From: JAGXTF01 sp040376005
GTDB taxonomy: Bacteria; Bacteroidota; Bacteroidia; NS11-12g; UBA955
Assembly (NCBI GenBank): GCA_040376005.1
Contig: JBEIRK010000090.1
Span: 1 to 10,793 of the forward strand
Direction of reading: 5' to 3'
DNA: 10,793 bases
The notes under the pieces were generated by a model, which made no database searches, was not told where the DNA came from, and saw only the letters and a program-made list of their open reading frames with translations. A program made the position numbers and the translations under genes. Positions 1-8,560 of the stretch are shown here, in pieces. Position 1 is the first letter of the stretch. Each line of letters opens with the position of its first letter.

Positions 1-930
1 GGCAATGAGGTAGATCTGTTTTATAAAAACACGAGGGTATGGGACGCAGTGCAGGACATCGCAAAAATGGTGCATGAGGTAGACCCAAACCACCCAACCT
101 CTACTGTTACAGCAGGCTTAGACTCATTGGAAGTGGCACTGGTACTGGCGAAATGTCCGGATATAGATATATACTGCGTAAACACCTATGGCGATTTAGA
201 AGGTGCCTTAAAGAACATACGTCCTTTTGGCTGGCAGGGTCCTTATATGATTACGGAGTGGGGACCCAATGGACATTGGGAAGTGGCAAAAACAAGCTGG
301 AATGCGCCAATAGAGCAAAACAGCAGTGAAAAGGCTAAAACCTACAACGAACGCTACACATACATACTTCAGGACAGCCTGCATTGCCTTGGCTCTTATT
401 TGTTTTTATGGGGGCAAAAGCAGGAAACCACGCCAACTTGGTATGGCGTATTTGATGAAAAAGGAAGAGCCACAGAGGCCTTAGACAATATGAAACGCCA
501 CTGGAGTGGCACAGCTCCTGAAAACAGCTGCCCGCGGGTAGTAGCGCTGGGTCTTATGGTAGATGGTCAACTTCAAAACCATGGTAAAGTAGCGGCTGGT
601 GCTAAAAACACTGCGGTAGCCAATTTTCAAGATGCGGAAAACGACAAACTCAAGTGGGTATGGCGTATTGTGCCAGAAAGTGACTTTACCAAAGCGGGGG
701 GCGACGCAGAAATTGCGCCTGAGGCATTGACCGCGCGCATTCAAAAATCGGGAAACACAGCCACCTTTACCAGTCCTAAAACTCCTGGGGCGTATAGGTT
801 GTTTGTGTATTGTTACGACAACAATGGCCATGTAGCCTATGGCAACATACCTTTTTACGTGGAAGCCGGTGAAGCGGAAACCAAATCCATACAACTAAAA
901 CAAAGAACCTTGGTACACGATTATGAATAA
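1..930 (+). CDS. Clan GH-A (GH2-like) glycoside hydrolase, C-terminal part; 5' end outside window
   Basis: The frame is open from base 1, so the 5' end is missing and the GTG at 49 is an internal Val codon. The visible 309 residues begin with Gly-Asn-Glu, which matches the GNE acid/base motif at the end of strand 4 of clan GH-A TIM barrels. The second catalytic Glu is most likely residue 86 in ITEWG (nt 256-258), the strand-7 nucleophile. The rest of the barrel ends near residue 170 with an aromatic-rich FLWGQKQ...TWYG segment, followed by an Ig-like beta domain at about 175-293. The sequence resembles Bacteroidota proteins annotated as 'glycoside hydrolase family 2 TIM barrel'. GH158 endo-beta-1,3-glucanases also combine a TIM barrel with a C-terminal Ig-like domain and are an alternative. 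Signal peptide and localisation cannot be seen. It overlaps the next gene by 8 nt. The GH-A fold is fairly secure; the substrate, probably beta-glucan, is inferred from neighbours. Confidence 0.8.
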   Translation, partial: GNEVDLFYKNTRVWDAVQDIAKMVHEVDPNHPTSTVTAGLDSLEVALVLAKCPDIDIYCVNTYGDLEGALKNIRPFGWQGPYMITEWGPNGHWEVAKTSWNAPIEQNSSEKAKTYNERYTYILQDSLHCLGSYLFLWGQKQETTPTWYGVFDEKGRATEALDNMKRHWSGTAPENSCPRVVALGLMVDGQLQNHGKVAAGAKNTAVANFQDAENDKLKWVWRIVPESDFTKAGGDAEIAPEALTARIQKSGNTATFTSPKTPGAYRLFVYCYDNNGHVAYGNIPFYVEAGEAETKSIQLKQRTLVHDYE

Positions 931-2947
931 GCAGTTATTGGCACAGCGTGGAATCGGCGCGGCAATACCTGCGCAAGAAGTGCGGCAGAAGCGCGCACTG
1001 CGGTTGCCGCATACCTGGAGCAAAGCCTGTGCAGCCCTCCTACTCTTCAGCAGCGTGTTGCCTTCTGCACTGCAAGGGCAATCCGACAGCATGCGAAGTG
1101 CATTTGCAAAAGATTATGGAGTATACCCCAAGCAGCCCGATGAAACCTTGTATAATTTCAAGGTAGGTGGTGTGTACCGCTTTTTTAGCACCTATACTGC
1201 AAATACGACACAATATGTGTTGAATCCAGTTACGAAAGACACAGCCCGCAAAAAATCCATCTTTGTAGGTGATGACAGCCAGTTGCCCAATTTAACCTTA
1301 AACTTCTCTGGTCGCCCTGACAAAAAAACTGCATGGGGCTTTGATCTTTATGTATTTCAGTTTATGGATGGCAACATCAAACCCACCTATGGTGTTGGGC
1401 AAGTAAGTCCTGCCAAGCGTGCAGCGGTATTTAGCCCTAGGGTGGGCACCCGTTTGGGCAGCAACATGGGCTTGTTGTTGGGCATGAACTTATACGGCAG
1501 TATGGAAACCGCCTTGGGTACCTTTTCAGTAAAAACGGGTGGCATTCACTGGGCTTCCATCAGCGATTTAACCCTAGCAGGTTTTACAGGATACAATCGT
1601 TTTATATTGTTTGAACGCAATCCATGGGATCCGATTACGGGAACCGTTTCTAAGCGATACTCTAAATACTACGCCTCGGGCAACATCAACCAAGATACAC
1701 GCTGGGGAGAGAGGGCATTTACAGGTACCATTATCGAAGCAACCGGTTTGCCCAAGAATTTGGGATTAAAATTGTTGTACGGCAAAACCGAACTCAACGG
1801 TGGATTTTTAACCATTCCCAACTTGTCATATGGTGGCCAATTGCGCCATGAGCATAAGGGCGTGTTTTTTGCCTTCAACACCTTCAACAACATTACCTAT
1901 ACCGACAGTTTAAACAACGAGCATATCGGATTTAACATAGGCACATTAGAGACCCGTTTTAGCATTATCAGGGGCATAGAAGTAAAGGCAGAGGCAGGAT
2001 TTGGTCGTTATTACAACCCCTACCAAACGAGTAAATGGGGCGAAGCCATCAATGCGAAAATCTTCTTTAGTCCCAAGCGCTACAAAGTGCCTTTAGAAAT
2101 GCACTTCTTTAGGGTAAGTCCGAATGTGGTAAACAATAACGCCATATTTTGGAATGTAGCGGTACAAGAAGTAAGGAATAATATTCCTGCGGGCAGCGTA
2201 GGCAGCAGTGCTGTGTTATTGCCTTTTGCCAGTGCCATTACCGCAGTAGGCCAATTCACCAACAACAGACAGGGAATCAACCTGAATACAGAATGGCATA
2301 TTGGGAAATTAAAGCTTTCTGTTTCCAATGCCATATCTGGCGAAATAGAGGCACTCACCTCACTCATTTCATTCACCCATCCGGTAAACCAGTTTACCAG
2401 GTCGCGCTTTTGGCGCTGGACCTTCCCAGCCGAAGTGGGGCCCTATCAGCGGTACAACAAAATATACAGAGATGTGTACGACAAGGTAAATCTGTCCGAC
2501 ACTGCTGCCAAGCGCTTCAATACCCTAGAATTCCAAGCCAAACACCACACACGGTTGTGGCTGCGCGATTTGTACATCAACATGATTGGCAATTACTCTT
2601 CTGTGCAGTCGAAGTGGTCGCCCTTCACTGTGTTTAATGAAACTGCTTATTTGAGGCATTACTCAACCCAGTTAGAAGCGTATTATGCGCTTACTTCACG
2701 GTTGGTGCTGGCGCAGTATGCTGGTTATGAACGCATGATTTGCAATTACAAAACAGAAACAGACGCAGTAACAGGAAGGCCCAGGAATCAGCAAGGTTGG
2801 GGCTATGCCATTGGCATCGATTACGACATCGCAAGAAACACAGCCTTGTTTGTGCGTCACCGTTGGTTTGGATTTGAGGATTTTAGTTTTCAAAACGACA
2901 TCTACAAGGGCAGAGAAATCGTAGTTGAATTAAAAGTAGCATTTTAA
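923..2947 (+). CDS. Large outer-membrane beta-barrel protein (674 aa), family unrecognised
   Basis: The ATG lies inside the end of the preceding gene (8-nt overlap), suggesting translational coupling. The N-terminus is an unusual signal peptide: about 34 mostly polar or basic residues precede a hydrophobic core at about 35-50, with likely cleavage near Gly52-Gln53. A TTG at 1004 would give a normal-length signal peptide, but the ATG is preferred. The mature part is rich in short alternating polar/hydrophobic strands with many Tyr, Phe, Trp, Gly and Asn, and the chain ends in VVELKVAF. A terminal Phe on an amphipathic strand is the classic BAM-recognised end of an outer-membrane barrel. I see no TonB-dependent receptor plug or carboxypeptidase-like domain, so it is not SusC. 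By position it may pass or anchor glucan at the outer membrane; this is inference. I do not recognise the family. Confidence 0.75.
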   Translation: MNKQLLAQRGIGAAIPAQEVRQKRALRLPHTWSKACAALLLFSSVLPSALQGQSDSMRSAFAKDYGVYPKQPDETLYNFKVGGVYRFFSTYTANTTQYVLNPVTKDTARKKSIFVGDDSQLPNLTLNFSGRPDKKTAWGFDLYVFQFMDGNIKPTYGVGQVSPAKRAAVFSPRVGTRLGSNMGLLLGMNLYGSMETALGTFSVKTGGIHWASISDLTLAGFTGYNRFILFERNPWDPITGTVSKRYSKYYASGNINQDTRWGERAFTGTIIEATGLPKNLGLKLLYGKTELNGGFLTIPNLSYGGQLRHEHKGVFFAFNTFNNITYTDSLNNEHIGFNIGTLETRFSIIRGIEVKAEAGFGRYYNPYQTSKWGEAINAKIFFSPKRYKVPLEMHFFRVSPNVVNNNAIFWNVAVQEVRNNIPAGSVGSSAVLLPFASAITAVGQFTNNRQGINLNTEWHIGKLKLSVSNAISGEIEALTSLISFTHPVNQFTRSRFWRWTFPAEVGPYQRYNKIYRDVYDKVNLSDTAAKRFNTLEFQAKHHTRLWLRDLYINMIGNYSSVQSKWSPFTVFNETAYLRHYSTQLEAYYALTSRLVLAQYAGYERMICNYKTETDAVTGRPRNQQGWGYAIGIDYDIARNTALFVRHRWFGFEDFSFQNDIYKGREIVVELKVAF

Positions 2948-2958
2948 GAAAAAAGCAC

Positions 2959-4683
2959 ATGAAAATTGAGAAGAATATAAAACAATTGGTAGTACTGGCA
3001 GCCTTATCTGGCTTAGGAATGCAATTGCAAGCTCAACATAAAAAAATATGGGCCAGTGGTATGGCGCGAAGCATTTTCCAGCAGAACAAAATCACCACAG
3101 AAGGCGACACTGTAACACCCGTAATAACCAACAGTGGCCATGCATTGGTAGACCTTACCTTGAATGCGTCACCCAACGAAAACACCTATTTAAACGCCAT
3201 GGTAAGGGTGCGCAATGATTTCGGTGGATTTTGGGGTTCGGGAGTTACCTTTGATTTGAGACAACTTTACTTAAAGGGATTGATAAAAAATGCGGTTCGC
3301 TACCAATTGGGAGATATCAATTATAAGCTTACTCCATTTACATTTTACTCCAATAGTGAAGAGTTTTCGGGTCAGCAGAACGCGATATTGGATGTATTCC
3401 GCCAAACGGTGCACCAAGATTGGTTCTACACCAAAGACAATACCTGGAGACAACAGGGTGCAGCCTTAGATTTTTCTTTGGCGTTTAACAACAAATTCAT
3501 ACAAGGTGCAGATGTAGATATATTTTCGACCCGTGTGCATCCTACCGATTTTGCCAAGCAAAGCGAACGCTTCTTCTATGGCGGGCGCACCACCTTTTAC
3601 CACAAAGACAAGTTGCGATTTGGGTTGAACTACGTAGAGTTGGCCGACATTAAAGGCACTGCCAATACCAGCAACTGGTTTAAAAACTCCGTAGTAACAG
3701 GCATCGTAGACGGTGAACTTAAAAAAGCGCGACACGATTACGGATTCAAAAGTGAATTCGGAAGTTCGAAAATGAGCATCGCGGGCGGCACCGACGCAGG
3801 AAATATCCGCGATTATTTCTTCAAAGTTGGCGCGCACATGACACTAGCGAAACGCAATGTAGCGTTACATGCAAACTACATCAATGTAGGACCTGGATTT
3901 AGAAGTGTGGGTGCACAGTCGAAACGTGTAAATTTTGAAGCGATGAACTTGTTGTACGGAAGGTATATGAATGCGCAAAACGTGCGCGCAATCACCAGCT
4001 TAGATATGGCGCAAGATGCGTCAATCTATCGCAACAATTTCAACCCAGACTTGGACAACTTCCTCCCTTGGTTTGACAACATACGTCCTTATGGCGAAGC
4101 CACACCGAATAGAAAAGGCCTAGATGCAAAGGTGGTGTACAGCACTGAATCTAAAAAAGTACAAGTCAGCGCCAACCTCCTCGTTCAAAGCGAAGTGGTA
4201 GGACAAGGCATAGAGAGTTTGCGACAGTTTACAGGAAGCAAGTTAGACCTGAATGTGGATATGGCTAAGATATTGGGGTGGAAAAAGCGCGACTTCACCC
4301 TCAGTGCCTCACATGGTTTGCAGCGCACAAGCAGAAGTTCAGACATCGTGCAGTCGAATATTGACTTGAGTTCCTCAGTAGCAGACATCGGGTTGCAGTG
4401 GGAATTCGCACAAGATTTCGACCTCATTTTAACGTACAGAAATCTTACTGGCAAGGGAAATGAGTATTGGAACCAGCGCAATGAGCTAACGCAAATTGTG
4501 GATTTCAAACCCTTGACCGTAGATTTGAAAGAGACCATACTCATGGCGGGCATTCGCTATAGATTTAGCGATAAAAACCAAATACAAGCCTTATGGCAAA
4601 AAATGAATTGGTCTGACAAAGCGGGAACGCTACAGCCCTTTTCAATGGAACAAATTGCAATCGTTTACATCCTCAATTTCTAA
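2959..4683 (+). CDS. Second outer-membrane beta-barrel protein (574 aa), porin-like, family unrecognised
   Basis: It starts 11 nt after the previous gene. Residues 1-25 form a standard signal peptide: basic start, hydrophobic core VVLAALSGLG, cleavage probably after LQA25. The mature chain is full of amphipathic strand-like segments of about 10 residues separated by short Asn/Asp/Gly/Lys-rich turns (for example around 70-120 and 200-260) and ends in MEQIAIVYILNF, again an outer-membrane barrel C-terminal signal with terminal Phe. There is no plug domain, TonB box or lipobox. It is shorter than the upstream barrel and I see no obvious end-to-end similarity, so the two look like different components rather than a recent duplication. 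A porin or polysaccharide channel role is plausible from context only. Confidence 0.73.
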   Translation: MKIEKNIKQLVVLAALSGLGMQLQAQHKKIWASGMARSIFQQNKITTEGDTVTPVITNSGHALVDLTLNASPNENTYLNAMVRVRNDFGGFWGSGVTFDLRQLYLKGLIKNAVRYQLGDINYKLTPFTFYSNSEEFSGQQNAILDVFRQTVHQDWFYTKDNTWRQQGAALDFSLAFNNKFIQGADVDIFSTRVHPTDFAKQSERFFYGGRTTFYHKDKLRFGLNYVELADIKGTANTSNWFKNSVVTGIVDGELKKARHDYGFKSEFGSSKMSIAGGTDAGNIRDYFFKVGAHMTLAKRNVALHANYINVGPGFRSVGAQSKRVNFEAMNLLYGRYMNAQNVRAITSLDMAQDASIYRNNFNPDLDNFLPWFDNIRPYGEATPNRKGLDAKVVYSTESKKVQVSANLLVQSEVVGQGIESLRQFTGSKLDLNVDMAKILGWKKRDFTLSASHGLQRTSRSSDIVQSNIDLSSSVADIGLQWEFAQDFDLILTYRNLTGKGNEYWNQRNELTQIVDFKPLTVDLKETILMAGIRYRFSDKNQIQALWQKMNWSDKAGTLQPFSMEQIAIVYILNF

Positions 4684-4691
4684 TAATCAAC

Positions 4692-5690
4692 ATGAAAAAC
4701 AACATCCTAATCTTGAGTCTATTCGCTGCCCTATTTGTGAGCAGTTGCGAAAGAGACAAAGCCCTAGAAGGCCCAAGCTTGAGAGATCAATACGGGGAGT
4801 TTAAAATACTTCAGCCCTTTGCTACGAGTGCAAGCACAGTGGATTTTTCAAAGGGACAAACCGTTCATTTTACGGCAAAATTCACCCGACCTGCAACTTG
4901 GGTATTGACCATAAAAGGGAGCAACAATGCTGAAAAAGTATTCAGTGGCAAAAGCACTGTAATTGACATTACCAATAGCAAGTGGAACGGCGCCTCTAGC
5001 GTATTTCCAAGTTTCCCACTGGGTGCTTGTGAGGCAGAATTGTACATCAAAGATGACAGTTCATACCACAAAGTGACTGTAAACATCACAGGCAAGCGCA
5101 ATCCGGGAGGCGAAGTTATTGCAGACTTTGAATCGGGCATCAATGCGAAGTGGAAAGTATTTGCGCAGAATGGAGCCAGAATGACCTTTGACATTAAGGA
5201 CACAGGCGTTGTGCCACAGGGCAATAAGTATTACACCATGGCAGGCACAGTGAGCTTCGACTGGCTGATTGGATTGATGGATTTCCCAGCTACAGCTATG
5301 GGTGCCAATGGATTTAACCTATCCGGAAACCCAGATGATATTTATTTCAATGTAGTCATGTCACGACCCAATAACATTACCAATGGTATTGTGTTGTTCC
5401 AATTCAGCGAAGACGAAAACGGCGACAAGACATTCAATGCCAATAACGAAGACATGTATTCCGTAGAGTTGAAAAACTTGAATGCCTCATGGAAGGTATA
5501 TAGCATCAAATATTCAGAGCTCTTGACCTTGGTAAATGGATCAGCTTCAACACCAAAAGGCAACGGCAGATTTGACGCAGACAAACTGCATCAGGTATCC
5601 TGCTTATTTTTAGCCAACCCTTCTTCTGGATACAGCCAAGTTTCCCTGGATTACATGGCCTTTACCAAAGGGAGCCCCTTAGAACTGTAA
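4692..5690 (+). CDS. Lipoprotein with Ig-like and jelly-roll carbohydrate-binding-like domains (332 aa)
   Basis: It begins 8 nt after the barrel gene. The signal sequence ends in a lipobox, VSSC, with the lipidated Cys at 19; the residues after it are charged (ERDK), compatible with surface export in Bacteroidota but not proof of it. Residues about 48-134 look like an Ig/E-set beta domain. Residues about 141-326 look like a jelly-roll (galactose-binding-like/CBM11-like) domain: it opens with VIADFESG, has a central SWKVYSIKYSEL strand, and closes with QVSLDYMAF, a typical last strand of this fold. No catalytic motif is apparent. Such lipoproteins often act as surface glycan-binding proteins beside glycosidases; that role is inferred. 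It is 1 nt from the next gene, a second lipoprotein with a similar type of domain. Confidence 0.72.
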   Translation: MKNNILILSLFAALFVSSCERDKALEGPSLRDQYGEFKILQPFATSASTVDFSKGQTVHFTAKFTRPATWVLTIKGSNNAEKVFSGKSTVIDITNSKWNGASSVFPSFPLGACEAELYIKDDSSYHKVTVNITGKRNPGGEVIADFESGINAKWKVFAQNGARMTFDIKDTGVVPQGNKYYTMAGTVSFDWLIGLMDFPATAMGANGFNLSGNPDDIYFNVVMSRPNNITNGIVLFQFSEDENGDKTFNANNEDMYSVELKNLNASWKVYSIKYSELLTLVNGSASTPKGNGRFDADKLHQVSCLFLANPSSGYSQVSLDYMAFTKGSPLEL

Positions 5691-5691
5691 T

Positions 5692-6324
5692 ATGAGAATG
5701 CGAGCCATAGTAGCAGGTTTAGGACTCATATTGGGTGTGCAATCCTGCGTAAGTGTAGCCCCCAAAGCCCTGTGGGATAAGGGAAATGGTCAGGCAGAGC
5801 CCGCCCATGTTGGCAATTTTTATGCCACCACCATTCTCAAGGAAGACTTAAACAGCGATGTATGGTATACACCGAACTCGAAGTGTATCAGCATTCGTTC
5901 CGAGGACAGCCTCAAAAACTCGGGTGAAAAGTCCATCTTTATTCGTTGGGACAAACAAGGTGGCGGTTGCGATTGGGTAGGCATGGGTATAGGTTGGGAC
6001 GCTTGGAGCAGCAAAGATTTGAGCAGCATCAAGGATTCTGCTTGTTTACAATTTAGGATATACAGCACGGCGGGTAAAATCAGTTCCTTGCCACTGGCTG
6101 CGGGACTTGAAGACTACTATGGCAATCAAGCTTGGACCGGCTTGGGCGCAGACAAGGTGCATTATGTAGGGGAAGAGAAATGGGCCTATGTCCGCATCCC
6201 CTTATCGGAATTTAATTGGAAAGAAAACAACGCAGATCCATCAGCGATAAAACAGTTTGTCATTCAGTTTGAAGTCGCTGGTGAATTGTATTTCGATGAT
6301 TTTGAAATTGTAGCCTTACCATGA
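5692..6324 (+). CDS. Lipoprotein, stand-alone jelly-roll carbohydrate-binding-like domain (210 aa)
   Basis: The ATG is 1 nt after the upstream stop, and the stop overlaps the GH3 start as ATGA, so translation is probably coupled on both sides. A short hydrophobic signal ends in lipobox VQSC with Cys19. Nearly the whole mature protein (about 40-208) looks like one jelly-roll domain: a DSACLQFRIYS strand near 115-125, WAYVRIPLSEFNW near 164-176, then KQFVIQFE and GELYFDDFEIV at the end. This pattern resembles the galactose-binding-like domain fused to the C-terminus of ExoP-type GH3 glucan exohydrolases; here it stands alone directly before a GH3 that lacks it. No enzymatic residues are recognised. 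It probably binds glucan or helps present substrate to the GH3 or GH16 enzyme; function is inferred. Confidence 0.73.
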   Translation: MRMRAIVAGLGLILGVQSCVSVAPKALWDKGNGQAEPAHVGNFYATTILKEDLNSDVWYTPNSKCISIRSEDSLKNSGEKSIFIRWDKQGGGCDWVGMGIGWDAWSSKDLSSIKDSACLQFRIYSTAGKISSLPLAAGLEDYYGNQAWTGLGADKVHYVGEEKWAYVRIPLSEFNWKENNADPSAIKQFVIQFEVAGELYFDDFEIVALP

Positions 6325-8555
6325 GAAAATATAGAATCATTGCCATACTTATGGTATTGATACTCACGGTATCATTTACCTTAAAAAAGAAACCCAAAAG
6401 CAGGGTTGAGCAGTTATTGGCCTCCATGACATTGAAGGAGAAAATTGGCCAAATGACCCAAATCAACATCGATGTGGTGTCGAAAGGCGAAGTATTCAAA
6501 CTGCAGGAACCCCATAGCTTAGATTCCGCCAAACTGCACAAAGTAGTGGTAGAATATGGCGTAGGCTCCTTGCTCAATGTTGGCGGTCACGCTTACGATT
6601 TGGCGCATTGGCAGGTCATGATGACAGAGATACAGCGCGTGGCCACACAAAAAACGCGTTTGCATATCCCCGTATTGTATGGAATTGACGCCATACACGG
6701 GGCCAATTACTTGCTCGAGGGAACGCTATTTCCTCAGCCCTTAGCGCAAGCAGCTACTTTCAATCCCAGCTTGGTGAACCAAGCAGCGGCGGTTACCGCG
6801 TATGAGTGTCGTGCTACAGGCGTTCCTTGGAATTTTTCACCCGTATTGGATGTAGCGCGCCAACCCTTGTGGAGCCGCGTTTTTGAAACCTACGGCGAAG
6901 ATGTGTATTTGGCCAAAACCATGGGTGCAGCAGCGGTTACAGGCTACCAATCCGAGGACCCTTCACATCCCGAGAAGGTGGCCGCATGTATGAAGCACTT
7001 TTTAGGCTACAGCATGCCCTTTACAGGCAAAGACAGAACCTCGGTATACCTTTCAGACATACAACTCAGGGAATACTTCCTACCCACCTTCCAGGAAGCC
7101 ATACGCAATGGCGCTATGAGTGTGATGATTAATTCTGGAGATATTAATGGGGTGCCTGTGCACGCCAATGCAGATATACTCACCCAATTGCTGCGCAAAG
7201 AACTCAAGTTTGAAGGTGTAGCCGTTACCGATTGGGAAGACATCATGAAATTGGTGAGCATACACCACGTGGCGGCGAACCATAAAGAAGCCGTTAAAAT
7301 TGCGGTCAATGCGGGCATAGATATGAGTATGGTGCCTAATGACTTAAAATTCGCCGATTATCTGTATGAATTGGTTAATGAGGGTGCCGTTCCCATGTCA
7401 CGCATCGATGAATCCGTATTGCGCATTCTAACAATGAAAGAAAAACTGGGCTTATTTGATCAAGCCCTGCCTTTTCAGAAGAGAAACTACCCCATGGTAG
7501 GGTCGGATAGTTTTAAGCAAGTGGCGCATCAAACGGCAGCAGAGGGAATTACCCTTTTGAAGAACACCAATAGCATATTGCCGTTAAGCCCTTCAAAAAA
7601 ACTACTCGTGATGGGGCCAGCGGCAAAAAGCATATCTATGGTGAATGGCGCATGGACCCGCACCTGGCAAGGTACGGGAACATCATTGGACGAGCCCAAC
7701 AAGGCCAGCCTTTGGGACGTTTTAGAACAGCATTACCCGCAAAGCAATTATCTACAGGCATGCAGCATAGACAGCCTTTATGCTAGCGAGGCCGATGTTA
7801 TCAGCGCTGCGGACAACTGCGACGCCATTGTGTTGTGTTTGGGAGAAAAACCCTCGACCGAAAAACCGGGCGACATCCACGATTTAAACATGAGTCGTGC
7901 GCAGCAACAATTGGTGCACTATTGTGCCAAAACAGGCAAACCTATTGTACTCGTATTGGTAGAGAACAGACCTTTAATCGTGCGGGAAATCGAACCCCTG
8001 TGTGATGCGATATTGCTTGCCTACCAACCATCGGAAAACGGATTAGAGGCATTGGGTGACATTTTAAGTGGGGCTATAAATCCCAGTGGGAAATTGCCCA
8101 TTACCTATCCCAGACATACCAATACCTTATTGCCATACGATCACAGGCATGCGGACCGCTTGAATACCGATTTTTCAGAAACAGCCTTTCGGCCCCAGTG
8201 GGAATTCGGACATGGGCTCAGTTACACCCAATTCAGCTATAGCAAACTCGAAGTGACACCCCTTGCAGGTACATTTCGCATTCGCGTGGACGTGCGCAAT
8301 ACAGGAAGCGTTGCAGGGAAAGAAACGGCCTTGCTGTTTGTGAGTGACGTGGTGGCTAGCATTGCACCACCTGTAAAAAGGCTGCGTGGGTATCAGAAGA
8401 AATCCATCCCTGCAGGAGAAAATGCAACGTTCACCTTTGAAATACGCGCGGAAGACTTGGCATTTGTAAACAAAGACCTAAAGTGGGTTACTGAACCCGG
8501 AACCTTTATAATTAACATCGGTGGCTTAAGCACAGAAATCACCCTTAACAACTAA
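6321..8555 (+). CDS. GH3 exo-beta-glucosidase / glucan exohydrolase (744 aa)
   Basis: This is a full-length three-domain GH3 enzyme that releases terminal beta-linked sugars, most likely glucose, from beta-glucan oligomers. The N-terminal hydrophobic stretch (about 5-20) is a signal peptide or anchor without a lipobox, pointing to the periplasm. The (beta/alpha)8 domain runs from about 28 to 380 with substrate-binding GIDAIHG (Asp123), the KH pair at 225-226, and the nucleophile Asp304 in VTDWEDI. The alpha/beta sandwich domain runs from about 400 to 610 and contains GEKPSTEKPGD, where Glu514 aligns with the acid/base of barley glucan exohydrolase-type enzymes. A fibronectin III-like domain occupies about 630-740. 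Length and motifs are normal for the family. It overlaps the preceding lipoprotein gene by 4 nt (ATGA) and lies 5 nt before the GH16 gene. Linkage preference (1,3, 1,4 or broad) cannot be read from sequence. Confidence 0.93.
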   Translation: MRKYRIIAILMVLILTVSFTLKKKPKSRVEQLLASMTLKEKIGQMTQINIDVVSKGEVFKLQEPHSLDSAKLHKVVVEYGVGSLLNVGGHAYDLAHWQVMMTEIQRVATQKTRLHIPVLYGIDAIHGANYLLEGTLFPQPLAQAATFNPSLVNQAAAVTAYECRATGVPWNFSPVLDVARQPLWSRVFETYGEDVYLAKTMGAAAVTGYQSEDPSHPEKVAACMKHFLGYSMPFTGKDRTSVYLSDIQLREYFLPTFQEAIRNGAMSVMINSGDINGVPVHANADILTQLLRKELKFEGVAVTDWEDIMKLVSIHHVAANHKEAVKIAVNAGIDMSMVPNDLKFADYLYELVNEGAVPMSRIDESVLRILTMKEKLGLFDQALPFQKRNYPMVGSDSFKQVAHQTAAEGITLLKNTNSILPLSPSKKLLVMGPAAKSISMVNGAWTRTWQGTGTSLDEPNKASLWDVLEQHYPQSNYLQACSIDSLYASEADVISAADNCDAIVLCLGEKPSTEKPGDIHDLNMSRAQQQLVHYCAKTGKPIVLVLVENRPLIVREIEPLCDAILLAYQPSENGLEALGDILSGAINPSGKLPITYPRHTNTLLPYDHRHADRLNTDFSETAFRPQWEFGHGLSYTQFSYSKLEVTPLAGTFRIRVDVRNTGSVAGKETALLFVSDVVASIAPPVKRLRGYQKKSIPAGENATFTFEIRAEDLAFVNKDLKWVTEPGTFIINIGGLSTEITLNN

Positions 8556-8560
8556 AAAAC

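Noticed and set aside
481..894. Minus-strand 137-codon reading frame inside the first gene
   Set aside because: It is a shadow of the glycosidase coding frame; its product is basic, Arg/Phe-rich and without any domain pattern.
49..930. GTG at 49 as the start of the first gene
   Set aside because: The same frame is open back to base 1 and encodes the conserved GNE motif, so the gene is cut by the window edge and 49 is internal.
923..4683. SusC-like TonB-dependent transporter
   Set aside because: Both barrels are too short (674 and 574 aa against roughly 1000) and lack a plug domain and carboxypeptidase-like N-terminal domain.
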